Part shown: positions 7,360 to 15,757 of the stretch, one piece after another
Layout of the letters: the number at the start of each line of letters is the position of its first letter
Position numbering within the stretch: the stretch's first letter is position 1
Source: Chitinophagales bacterium
GTDB lineage: Bacteria; Bacteroidota; Bacteroidia; Chitinophagales; Chitinophagaceae
Direction of reading: 5' to 3'
DNA length: 64,000 nucleotides
NCBI GenBank assembly: GCA_015655015.1
Contig: JAATFV010000009.1
Span: forward strand, 1-64,000
Translations under genes and position numbers: made by a program
The notes under the pieces: generated by a model
What the model was told of the DNA's origin: nothing
Databases searched by the model: none
What the model saw: only the letters and a program-made list of their open reading frames with translations

Positions 7360-8478
7360 TTAGAGAACGATCTTTTTACCTTCGGCGGCGGACTTGCTGG
7401 CCGCGGCCAGTATCCGTACAACGATGAGGTTGTTCTCCAGGGAGGAGCAATCATTTCCCGGGTCGGTCTTTCCGCTCAGGACATCTGCCAGGTAAGGCAG
7501 GTTGTCCTGGTAGGCAGCGGGCCGGACGGCGATGCTGTCGTAGGACCTTTTGCTCCTTTGCACCAGGTCTTTATCGTTCAGGGCGTGGAGATATCCCGAT
7601 ACGCCGAATACTTCCCAGTCTTTAATGCTGAAAGGCCAGTTCCAGGAGGCTTCGATAATGCCTGTTGCATCGGCATATTCCAGTAGGATGGTGGCGTCAT
7701 CGTCAACTTTGGGATAGATAGAAGGCTTGATATGATGTGTGATGGCCGTAACGGAAACCGGAGCTTTACCTTTCATCAGCCAGGTCATCAGGTTGGCGCC
7801 ATAACAACCAAAATCTCTTATAGCTCCCCCGCCATTTTTTACCGGATCGGTAAGCCAGCTGAGAAAATCCTGGCTGCAGCCGATCTCTTTCGGTCCCTGG
7901 TGGCCATCGTGGACGATCATTTTCCGCACTTCACCGACAGCATGTTCCGTATTGACCATGTCATTTATCTGCTGATTGGTATTATACCAGGTGGTCTCGT
8001 AGTTGGTAAGAACATGGATATGATATTGCCTGGCCAGCGCTGCGATACGTTCCGCGTCTTTTACCGTAGTAGCCAGGGGCTTTTCCACCATGACGGAAAT
8101 TCCTTTGGGAGCGCAGATCTCCACTACTCCCAGGTGTTCGATAATGGAGTTATAGGCCAGTACCGCGTCCGGTCTTACATGTTCCAGTAAGGCCGGCAGG
8201 CTCTTGAAGAAAAGAGAGTCCGGCAGCTGGTAGGTCTTTTTATAACGTGTTACCAGCTGTTCATCCGCTTCGGCAATGCCTGCTATGATCACTTCGCCTT
8301 TTTTGAACTGGCGCATGATATTGTGTACGTGGTCGTGTGTGAGGCCGGCCACGCCGACCCGCAGGATTTTTTGCGCCGGGCAGGCAAATGCGGTCAGCAG
8401 GAGGGGGCTGAGCAGCAGCAGGACAGCAACGGCTTTAATTTTGCGGATAGTGTAGCGGCTTACCGATGGAACATTCAT
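7360..8478 (-). CDS. Exported Gfo/Idh/MocA-family oxidoreductase
   Basis: This is a 372-residue protein from the ATG at 8478; the longer open frame upstream has no signal-like start. An export signal (IRKIKAVAVLLLLSPLLLTA, then FACPAQ) precedes a Rossmann domain (LRVGVAGLTHDHVHNIM). The family motif VMVEKPLATTVKDAERIAAL carries the conserved EKP lysine. The later IRDFGCYGANLMTWLM aligns with the D-x-G-x-H active-site block but has Cys-Tyr-Gly where many members have GxH. Such exported members act on sugars or inositol-like substrates in the periplasm; the substrate is unknown. It is 46 bp downstream of the desaturase and 41 bp before the prenyl synthase, so probably in one transcript. Confidence 0.85.
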   Translation of the reverse strand: MNVPSVSRYTIRKIKAVAVLLLLSPLLLTAFACPAQKILRVGVAGLTHDHVHNIMRQFKKGEVIIAGIAEADEQLVTRYKKTYQLPDSLFFKSLPALLEHVRPDAVLAYNSIIEHLGVVEICAPKGISVMVEKPLATTVKDAERIAALARQYHIHVLTNYETTWYNTNQQINDMVNTEHAVGEVRKMIVHDGHQGPKEIGCSQDFLSWLTDPVKNGGGAIRDFGCYGANLMTWLMKGKAPVSVTAITHHIKPSIYPKVDDDATILLEYADATGIIEASWNWPFSIKDWEVFGVSGYLHALNDKDLVQRSKRSYDSIAVRPAAYQDNLPYLADVLSGKTDPGNDCSSLENNLIVVRILAAASKSAAEGKKIVL

Positions 8479-8524
8479 AGCTGGTGGTTTAGAATGTTTA
8501 AAAGTAAGGCGAATAACTAATAAA

Positions 8525-9421
8525 TCAATCCCTTTGTGTTTTATTAGTAGGGGTAGGGGTGAGGGCTGCTTTGCGCAACAGCCGCATAGAAGTTGTCTTT
8601 TTATAGGCAAATCCGAAGGGGGCTATGATATAAGTCTTGAAAAGATAAAGTAAGATCACCCGTTGGTTAAGGTGCGGAGCGATCAGGTGGGCTATGCGGG
8701 CGTGGGCCTGGGGGAGCTGGCTCCAGTGAACGCTGGCTTTATTGTGGTGGGCTGTATGATAGCCGTTGTTGAACATCATGAAGTTGGTGAACCTGCTGAC
8801 AAAATTACGGGAGTGATCATAGGCTGATTCTTCATCTGCATGAACGTGCTGGATATAGTTAAAGATCATGACGGTGAATAAGGCGACCTGTTGAGGGACG
8901 ACGACATAGAGCAGGGATTTCCGCCAGTCCAGCCATAGGGTGATCCCGATGAAAAGTCCCAGGGTGATGTATTGTAAAATGGCCAGGTAGAATTTATTTC
9001 TTTTGTTGGCGTACAGGTGCCGGAGATGGCCCATGACGGGGCTTTGCTGAAAATAACTGCTGATGGAAGGATAGGTGAGCAGGGTTAAAAGATTGTTCCG
9101 TTCGCTGATGCGATAGGTGATCGTAAAATCTCCTTCACGATTATTGAACTTATGGTGATTTTTATTATGCGTGGGCGTCCAGGCGAAGGCGGGAAACCCA
9201 TAGAGCAGGGTGATCCAGTTATCCGAGATATTATTGAGGAGGGAAGACTTCCACATCGGGACATGGTTGTGGTTATGGGCGATCACAGCAACGCTAATGG
9301 CGAGATACAGGGATAGTATGTATACCGGCCAATAAAAACCAATACTCCATTGAACGAAAAAAATGGCGGTGGCGAGAACGAGATAGAGCAATGTTTTTAA
9401 GTCTGCGACGTGTTTAAGCAT
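8525..9421 (-). CDS. Membrane fatty-acid desaturase family protein
   Basis: This is a 298-residue integral membrane di-iron protein. Three histidine boxes are visible: HNHNH near residue 48, HNKNHH near residue 84 and HTAHH near residue 220, with hydrophobic segments before, between and after. This is the pattern of acyl-lipid or acyl-CoA desaturases and related hydroxylases; NNGYHTAHHNKASVHWSQLP is the typical third box. The first box, HNHNH, is slightly unlike the usual HxxxxH. It would introduce a double bond or hydroxyl into membrane lipid chains. Start is ATG at 9421. The gene ends 46 bp before the Gfo/Idh/MocA start. Confidence 0.85.
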   Translation of the reverse strand: MLKHVADLKTLLYLVLATAIFFVQWSIGFYWPVYILSLYLAISVAVIAHNHNHVPMWKSSLLNNISDNWITLLYGFPAFAWTPTHNKNHHKFNNREGDFTITYRISERNNLLTLLTYPSISSYFQQSPVMGHLRHLYANKRNKFYLAILQYITLGLFIGITLWLDWRKSLLYVVVPQQVALFTVMIFNYIQHVHADEESAYDHSRNFVSRFTNFMMFNNGYHTAHHNKASVHWSQLPQAHARIAHLIAPHLNQRVILLYLFKTYIIAPFGFAYKKTTSMRLLRKAALTPTPTNKTQRD

Positions 9422-9614
9422 AGGAGGAAAAGGTATACAATAAAGGCCGGATTACCCTTTTATTGCGGAATATATCACGAATTCTTAACGTTTTGAATGA
9501 GCCTGTTGTCATACGGGGGCCACGCAGGGTGTGGATGGATGCAGGTATATAACCCCAGTCGTCAGCATCGGGGACCATGTTATAACCTGGTCCCCGATGT
9601 ATTTCCAGCCCCAT
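9414..9614 (-). CDS. Possible 66-residue hypothetical protein
   Basis: An ATG sits one base after the stop of the MBL gene, and the frame stays open for 66 codons, overlapping the desaturase start by 8 bp. It starts MGLEIHRGPGYNMVPD. No domain is recognised. The stop-start spacing fits translational coupling to the peptidase-MBL pair, but length and composition alone do not prove coding. It is listed because the roughly 190 bp between its neighbours holds nothing else recognisable. Confidence 0.2.
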   Translation of the reverse strand: MGLEIHRGPGYNMVPDADDWGYIPASIHTLRGPRMTTGSFKTLRIRDIFRNKRVIRPLLYTFSSYA

Positions 9615-9615
9615 C

Positions 9616-11367
9616 TTAAAGCCTCGTAATGGTAAATTGTTTATAGAGGATCGTCCCTTTGCCTTTTAAGGTCCCTGCCTGGTAAACTTTCTTCCCTAAG
9701 GAGTCGGGATTGAGGACACTGGACGGGCCTTTGGGGATCTCGAATTCGTCCATGATAAAGAACTTTCCCTGTGTGCGTCGTATCAGTTCCTGCAGCAGGA
9801 AGGTGTTAGGCATGGTGCTGGTCCATCCTTTGGCGATGCGATGACGGTCCAGGGTAGCCATCGCTGCCAGCTCGGGGCTTTCCATCATCAGGATCCCTTT
9901 TTCCAGGGCTGTCCCATTATAGCTGAGATGATGTCCTACCTTATAAAAAACGGTACGATTGAGCAGGTCTTCCGCCCAGGGCCGCTTATCTTTTCCTTTT
10001 GTCAGCCATTTTTCTATCAGGTGCCAGCTTTCCCAGGAACCATATTCTGCGTCTCCGGGGAACAACAATACCTTTTGCGTATCATTGAATTCAATGGCCA
10101 GCACCAGGCTGGTATTATTAATGTGGCTATTGAGCCGCAAGGCAAGAGCGCCCGCCCCATTCAGCCAGTCATCATCGATGGTTCGCCAGGCATTTACCGG
10201 GTCTCTATAGGTCCTCATGATGGCTTCGTCTGCATCGATACCCGTATCGGCGACAGTCCGGCCGGTCACCCCCGGCTGTTTTACATTGGCTGAACGGCTT
10301 GCGGTGGGCTGGCTTGCATCTGTGGCCCGCATTACGGCGGAGGGCTGGTTGGCCGGGGAGGCATCGGTCCCGGCTACATAAGTGGTGACAAAGGGCCAAT
10401 CATTCGGAGTAGGTTGCGAACCTATACCGAGAAAAGAGCTTATGGCCAGTGAACTATCGTTCAGGGTCAGGTTCTTTTTATAGACATCGGTTCCCTGGTG
10501 ACCGTCTTTGAAAAGGAAATCTTTACTGGCGGGAGGTCCCAATACATAAAAGTTCAGGCCAGCCAATGCGGGAATGGTCATTATATCTCCGGGGCTCAGA
10601 TAACGTGTCCTGACTTTTTTTTCGAGGAGCAGGTCTTTTATTTTTTTCATGCCGGGCAGGGGAGCGCTTGCTTCCGTTCCCTCCGCGAGGTTGATCGCTG
10701 CCAGGGTGTCGAGCCCGTTTAAGAAAGCCTTGTTGCTTTCCATCAGGGGTATTTTAAAGGCATTTTTTGCAGGACTGGCGGCAAAAGCATCGTGTTTTTG
10801 CCGGATGGCCGCTATTGAATGCTGCAACGCCTTTTTCATTTTTTTCTGCTTTGATTTCAAGGCCGCGACGTCTCCTGTGGGATCGCCCGGATCTTCTGTC
10901 CAGGCAAACCAGGCTTCTTTAATGGTGAGTTCCTTAAAAATATCATAACATTTATCGAATCCATTGACATGATCGTTGTGTTCGTGGGTGATCACCAGGA
11001 GGTCTATCGTCTTGTTGTTGAGGCTGTCAGCAAGATCTTCCAGGTAGGGAGTAAATGCCGCGGAGTCGCCCCGGCAGCTCCCGCAATCGATCATCATGGT
11101 GAATACTTCCCGGTCGCCGCTGCAATATTTTACCAAAAAGCAATCTCCGGTGCCCAGGCAATACATCCGGATGATCACGCGGTCAATTTTCACGGAGGGG
11201 GGAAGTTTTGCGGAAGCGCCGGTCTTTTTTGGGGCGGTCTTGTTTTTTGCGCGGGGGGTATTCTTCTTTGGAGCAATGTTGTTCTTCGGGGAGGCATTTT
11301 TCTTTGGGAGGGCCTTTTTTGGGGGGGATGCCTTTTTTTTCCGGACGACACTCTTTGCTTTTGTCAT
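9616..11367 (-). CDS. ComEC-like MBL-fold hydrolase with Lys/Pro/Ala-rich tail
   Basis: This is a 583-residue protein from ATG at 11367 (10 bp after the peptidase stop). Residues 1-55 are rich in Lys, Pro, Ala and Asn, like a histone-H1 tail; no signal peptide. The MBL fold follows: LGTGDCFLVKY, the metal motif THEHNDH (H128, H130, D132, H133), later FPGDAEYGSW and VGHHLSYNG. The MYCLGTGDCFL opening and the GD-then-HH ending resemble the hydrolase domain of ComEC/Rec2. A low-complexity Ala/Ser/Thr/Gln insert sits near residues 345-395. Such stand-alone MBLs may act on nucleic acids, nucleotides or phosphoesters; the target is unknown. Coupling to the upstream zinc peptidase suggests a shared task. 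Confidence 0.8.
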   Translation of the reverse strand: MTKAKSVVRKKKASPPKKALPKKNASPKNNIAPKKNTPRAKNKTAPKKTGASAKLPPSVKIDRVIIRMYCLGTGDCFLVKYCSGDREVFTMMIDCGSCRGDSAAFTPYLEDLADSLNNKTIDLLVITHEHNDHVNGFDKCYDIFKELTIKEAWFAWTEDPGDPTGDVAALKSKQKKMKKALQHSIAAIRQKHDAFAASPAKNAFKIPLMESNKAFLNGLDTLAAINLAEGTEASAPLPGMKKIKDLLLEKKVRTRYLSPGDIMTIPALAGLNFYVLGPPASKDFLFKDGHQGTDVYKKNLTLNDSSLAISSFLGIGSQPTPNDWPFVTTYVAGTDASPANQPSAVMRATDASQPTASRSANVKQPGVTGRTVADTGIDADEAIMRTYRDPVNAWRTIDDDWLNGAGALALRLNSHINNTSLVLAIEFNDTQKVLLFPGDAEYGSWESWHLIEKWLTKGKDKRPWAEDLLNRTVFYKVGHHLSYNGTALEKGILMMESPELAAMATLDRHRIAKGWTSTMPNTFLLQELIRRTQGKFFIMDEFEIPKGPSSVLNPDSLGKKVYQAGTLKGKGTILYKQFTITRL

Positions 11368-11377
11368 GGTGATTGTA

Positions 11378-13498
11378 TTAATGTTGATGCAGGAATGCGA
11401 ATGGTTCTGTAAGCTTATTGATACCATTTCCGAAATAATCCGTGAATTCGTTCTCGCCGCTCCCTGTGTCCCCCTGTATGAACTTATACTGGGCCTGCAG
11501 ACGCCTCTGGTTGATGGCGGGAAGCTCGCCTTCCTTTAGATTATCCATATCCAGCAAGGGTTTGGTAATAGCGTATTTTAGCCGTTGAGAATCCAGGTCG
11601 AAGATCAATGTACAGCCTCCCCGGAATTCGAAAGCGTCTTTGGGAATTTCTTTTCCTTTATCGTCCAGTTTGGAATAAGGGTCCCGGGCCGGCGTATAAT
11701 GAGAAAACTTTCCGTCTTTACATATTATTCCGCATTTCTGGACCATGGAGATAATGACCTGGTTGACCTGGGCTCCATCGGGTCCTACCCGGGATACCAG
11801 CCGCATTTTTGCGATCTGGTAGGAAGGGCCGCCGTATGTTGATAAGCGGATGCCCAGCTCCTGGAATCCGTTGACAAACGCCAGTCCGGTGATCCTGGCG
11901 AAGTCGATCGAGTTGGAGAATTTTACATTGAGACGTTTGTGGAGGCCGACGATCTCTTTTTCCGGAAATATATTCCTGATCCCTCTATCCATGCTCTTAT
12001 CCTTCTCGTTCCCCCCAATGTATTGGCGGGTGATCTTGTAGATCATCTCCCGGTCGTTGATATATTTAATATCATTCCCATAGTCACGGAGGAAGCCGTT
12101 GATCACCCCCAATAGATTTTTGGTTTCGTTACTGACAGGAAGGTCATTACTTTCAAAGGCGTCGGTGGAGATTTTCTTTCCCTTATCATCTGTCATATAC
12201 CCGATGTTCAGTGAGGGGTAACGAAGGCTTTCCAGGCTGAGGGTCTTTATATTTTCCGGGTAGATGCCTCTTCTGCGGAAGGCATCGATGAAGGCGAGGC
12301 GGTAATCGCGGGTATCGTCCAATATGGCGTCGGAGTCCGCGGAAATGATAGCCCGGAGATAATCTCCGAACGTAATATCTATCGGGGGGCAATAGTCGAG
12401 GGCGCGGATGCACATATTCAATACATGACCGGCGGCTTTAGCCGCTTCGCCTGCCAGCCTGTTGACAAGATCGGGGTGTAGTTCACCCTGGGGCAGGATG
12501 CCGGAGCCCTGGGATGCGATCCGCAACAGATCGGCAACCCGGTTTTTATAAATGTTGAGGAAGGCTTCGAATACGGCGGCTACTAAAATACTTCCGCGGG
12601 CATGGGGTTCCGTTATGGAGCGGTAATCATCCGGGCTGGGCACTTTAGGCCGCCATTGGTGAGTGGTCTCATCGATCTCACCGATAGCGTCCCGTAAGCT
12701 TCCGTAGTCTCCGATGGCGGTGCCGAATTCCTGCGCCAGCTGTCCCAGCAAATTTTGAGCGCCGAGGTCTCCTCTTGTCTTGGCGATCTGGTGTTTGAGC
12801 ACTTCGGGGAAGGTAAAGTGCTGGAAGAGGGCCACAATATCTGCAAAAGCCTCGTGGAAGGACAGTACATCGGGATTGGTGGGTTCATTATAATAATTAT
12901 GAATACCGTCCAGGATGGCATGGGTCGTTTCATGGGCTATGATGTCGTGGCTGAGGCAGGTGAATACCAGGGAATCAGGCATATTCAGCGTTTCATCCGC
13001 CGGGGTGGAAGAGAAATAGCCGAACAGGATCGCTTTTTTCAGCGGGCTATAGTAGGCATTGGCTTCCCGTATGGCATGGGGGTAGAGCCTTAATCTGGCA
13101 ACGTAATCTTCGTAGTGCCCCTCTTCTGCGATCAGCCGGGGCTCCCATATGATCTTCCTGCCAAGGGCCTTTTCAAAATTTTTGATGGTGGTCATGACGA
13201 CAGAATACAGCATTTGCTGATGGAACTGCGGATTGCTCTCACTGGGATCCAGTCCATCCTGCGCGAGGATATAATCATCATCCAGATCTACTGCGCGATA
13301 GAACTTATTTACCGTAGGATCATAATCGATGACCTCGACATATTCCCCTGAGGGTCCCGGGTCCAGCTCTTCCCAGGGGATCTTATAGACAAGATCATTG
13401 ATGGCTACGGTGTCTATCTTTAAAGAGAGGCTGGGGTCAAAGGCATATCCTCTTAATTTGCGGAAGGGAGGTTTCTTATTGGGGATCTGATTGGCCAT
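11378..13498 (-). CDS. Thermolysin-like (gluzincin) zinc metallopeptidase
   Basis: This is a 706-residue protein with no signal peptide, thus probably cytoplasmic. The zinc site is HETTH (H189, E190, H193) and the third ligand is E216 in SFHEAFADI, 23 residues on, close to the M4 spacing. EPHARGSILVAAVFEAF (H299) aligns with the catalytic-histidine helix of thermolysin-type enzymes. Unlike secreted M4 enzymes it has no propeptide or signal, and it carries about 350 further residues with no recognised domain. The first 180 residues are also novel to me. It is the first gene of the pair with the MBL hydrolase and is divergent from the patatin (144 bp between). It may process a partner or host protein under some trigger. 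Confidence 0.8.
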   Translation of the reverse strand: MANQIPNKKPPFRKLRGYAFDPSLSLKIDTVAINDLVYKIPWEELDPGPSGEYVEVIDYDPTVNKFYRAVDLDDDYILAQDGLDPSESNPQFHQQMLYSVVMTTIKNFEKALGRKIIWEPRLIAEEGHYEDYVARLRLYPHAIREANAYYSPLKKAILFGYFSSTPADETLNMPDSLVFTCLSHDIIAHETTHAILDGIHNYYNEPTNPDVLSFHEAFADIVALFQHFTFPEVLKHQIAKTRGDLGAQNLLGQLAQEFGTAIGDYGSLRDAIGEIDETTHQWRPKVPSPDDYRSITEPHARGSILVAAVFEAFLNIYKNRVADLLRIASQGSGILPQGELHPDLVNRLAGEAAKAAGHVLNMCIRALDYCPPIDITFGDYLRAIISADSDAILDDTRDYRLAFIDAFRRRGIYPENIKTLSLESLRYPSLNIGYMTDDKGKKISTDAFESNDLPVSNETKNLLGVINGFLRDYGNDIKYINDREMIYKITRQYIGGNEKDKSMDRGIRNIFPEKEIVGLHKRLNVKFSNSIDFARITGLAFVNGFQELGIRLSTYGGPSYQIAKMRLVSRVGPDGAQVNQVIISMVQKCGIICKDGKFSHYTPARDPYSKLDDKGKEIPKDAFEFRGGCTLIFDLDSQRLKYAITKPLLDMDNLKEGELPAINQRRLQAQYKFIQGDTGSGENEFTDYFGNGINKLTEPFAFLHQH

Positions 13499-13642
13499 AG
13501 GTGCAAGTTAGGGTGAGACGATCCGGTGTGGATCTGAAGGTACTAATATGCGCAAATCCGGTGAAAAAAAAATCCGTAGAAACACTCTTTTTTACATGGT
13601 GAAAAATCTATATATTGACAGGTTAAATAAAACCGGTTCTTT

Positions 13643-15679
13643 ATGGATGAACAGCTAATGCAGGCGGGCGATCCGGGGCACGATCTCACGGCCTCCCCGA
13701 GGCTCAAAAAGGGATTGGAAGCGGAAGTATTGAAGACCCCTTTTCAGAAAATAGCCCTGGCTTTATCGGGCGGAGGTTTCCGGGCTGCCTCATACAGCGT
13801 CGGAACCATGAGTTATCTCCATCATCTGAAGTATACGGATAGGGAGGGGAAGGAAAGGAGCTTGCTGGATAATGTGGAATTCATTTCATCGGCTTCCGGG
13901 GGGACCTTTGCGGGTATGTTATATGCCGCCTACACAAAAAGAGGGTTCCCTTTTGAGAAGGTGTATAAGGATATTCTGGAATTCATGGGCGGAGAGGGCT
14001 TATTGGATGACGTGTTGAAATTAATGAATGACGATCGGGAGTGGGAGAACGAGGAGAAGAGCAGGAATTTTATCAATGCATTCGCTAAGATCTATGACCA
14101 GAAATTATTCAAAGGCGAGACTTTTGGAGTGTTCTGGGGGGAAGGGAAGGATATAGAGGTATGCTTTAATGCGACGGAGTTCTACCGGGGGATCTCTTTT
14201 CGCTGGCAGACAGGGGGGACGGTTGCGTCGGCGGGCGCTGCTTCCGTGGAAGGAAAGACCGGCAATCAATACATATACTTTGATAAGAACAGCAAGACCG
14301 GTCTCGAGACCCTGCAGCAGATCAAGCTGGGGGATATTATGGCCTCTTCTTCCTGTTTTCCCGCCGGCTTCGAGCCTATTATCTATCCCCGGGACTTTAC
14401 CTATCCCGGCAAGGACGGTGTGAACAAGGGGCTTAACAGCAATACGCTGGAGCAGGCAATGATCATAACGGATTATGATAACCGGCCCCGGGCATTGGAT
14501 ACTTCCATTGGGCTGATGGATGGGGGCATCGATGACAACCAGGGGGTGTATAGCGCCATGCTGGCGGATGTGAGACGCAGAACGCTGCCGTCTGATAATC
14601 CTGACCCGGATAATGGATTTGACATGGTGATAGTGACGGATGTCGCCAGTTATTTCATGGACCCATATGTACCTCCGGCTCCGTTGGAGAAGGGGGGCCT
14701 GCGTAAAAAGAATATCGCCCGTCTGGCCGGAGACTGGGCCAAAGTTCTGAAGGGGCTGAGCACTGCTTTGAAAATAACCGGTATCGTATCGTTGATCCTG
14801 CTGTTCGCTGCCATTCTTCTTCTTGCCTTTGCAGAGCTGAGGGGCTTGACCAATATAGGGTTCCTTTTGTTGTCGCCGTCTATATTGTTGTTATTGCTGG
14901 TCGTTTTTGCCGTGGGCTATAAGGCAGGCAGCCCCCTGATCGGGAAACTGTCGGATATTTTCGGGGCTTCGGACAAGGAGATCGTTTCTTCCCTGAAAGA
15001 AGAAGTGCCGGCAGTGGCTAATTTCTCCGATGAGGCGCTGGGCTCGATGGTCAAATATCTGAAAGGGGCCCGGTTTGGGGTATTGGAGCAAATGGGGAAG
15101 GCAAGGGTGGGCTCCATGTTAAGTCTCTTATTGGATATCAACCTGAAGCAGACCCGGAGGCTGATCTTCGATATCTTTTTCGGAAACTTTTATGGAAGCG
15201 ATATCTGGGGCAATCGGAGGGTATTCAATGTCATATATGAATTGAGCCTGTTCAATATAGCCAGCCGGGAGAGCACCATCCGGAAAAAATTCAGCTCAAA
15301 AGACTATTCCCTGCCTGTTCCGCTGCCAAATGACCATTGGGGTAAGGATTGTGAAGAGCTGCTGTTAAATGGATGTGCGAAGTTAAGTTCGGTGGCCGAG
15401 CAGGCGCGTACGATGGCCACTACGCTCTGGTACGATAAAGAAGATTCCGACAGCAGGAGAATGGACAAAGTGGTGGCCTGCGGACAGTTCACCACCTGCG
15501 CTAAATTGCTGGAATATGCGCTGGTCCTGGAAAGGATCCTGGTGCAGGAGGAATCCCTGCCGCTTGCCGGCAGAACCCTGCAGTTCGGGGACTTCGACCG
15601 GGAGCTGTTCGGGAAGATCAGGTTACAGCTGGAAGACGACTGGAAGAAGTTTAAAGCGGATCCTCTTTTTATGTATTAA
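13643..15679 (+). CDS. Patatin-like phospholipase with two membrane helices
   Basis: This is a 678-residue protein. The patatin core is complete: oxyanion loop LSGGGFRAAS (residues 41-50), nucleophile elbow SSASGGTFAG (S85 as catalytic Ser) and the Asp of LMDGGIDDN (D293), giving a Ser-Asp dyad. Two long hydrophobic segments near residues 370-435 (VSLILLFAAILLLAFAEL and LLLSPSILLLLLVVFAVGY) would anchor it in the inner membrane. About 240 C-terminal residues are unassigned. Patatins cleave acyl chains from lipids, and membrane-anchored ones are used in several bacterial effector systems. Its divergent position next to the peptidase-MBL pair suggests a functional link, which is inference. Start is ATG at 13643. 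Confidence 0.85.
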   Translation: MDEQLMQAGDPGHDLTASPRLKKGLEAEVLKTPFQKIALALSGGGFRAASYSVGTMSYLHHLKYTDREGKERSLLDNVEFISSASGGTFAGMLYAAYTKRGFPFEKVYKDILEFMGGEGLLDDVLKLMNDDREWENEEKSRNFINAFAKIYDQKLFKGETFGVFWGEGKDIEVCFNATEFYRGISFRWQTGGTVASAGAASVEGKTGNQYIYFDKNSKTGLETLQQIKLGDIMASSSCFPAGFEPIIYPRDFTYPGKDGVNKGLNSNTLEQAMIITDYDNRPRALDTSIGLMDGGIDDNQGVYSAMLADVRRRTLPSDNPDPDNGFDMVIVTDVASYFMDPYVPPAPLEKGGLRKKNIARLAGDWAKVLKGLSTALKITGIVSLILLFAAILLLAFAELRGLTNIGFLLLSPSILLLLLVVFAVGYKAGSPLIGKLSDIFGASDKEIVSSLKEEVPAVANFSDEALGSMVKYLKGARFGVLEQMGKARVGSMLSLLLDINLKQTRRLIFDIFFGNFYGSDIWGNRRVFNVIYELSLFNIASRESTIRKKFSSKDYSLPVPLPNDHWGKDCEELLLNGCAKLSSVAEQARTMATTLWYDKEDSDSRRMDKVVACGQFTTCAKLLEYALVLERILVQEESLPLAGRTLQFGDFDRELFGKIRLQLEDDWKKFKADPLFMY

Positions 15680-15757
15680 GGATTTACCTCTTTATAAGGA
15701 TTCCCTCTTTATGCATTATAAGGTTGATGCATTATAAGGTTTATCTATTATAAGGGA
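15674..15757. repeat. Cluster of degenerate TTATAAGG repeats
   Basis: Copies of (T)TATAAGG or TATTAAGG recur near 15674, 15692, 15716, 15731 and 15748, spaced 15-24 bp, with related sequence between. The cluster fills the whole gap between the convergent patatin and MFS genes. It looks like decayed tandem duplication of the patatin 3' end; no terminator hairpin is obvious. Confidence 0.55.
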
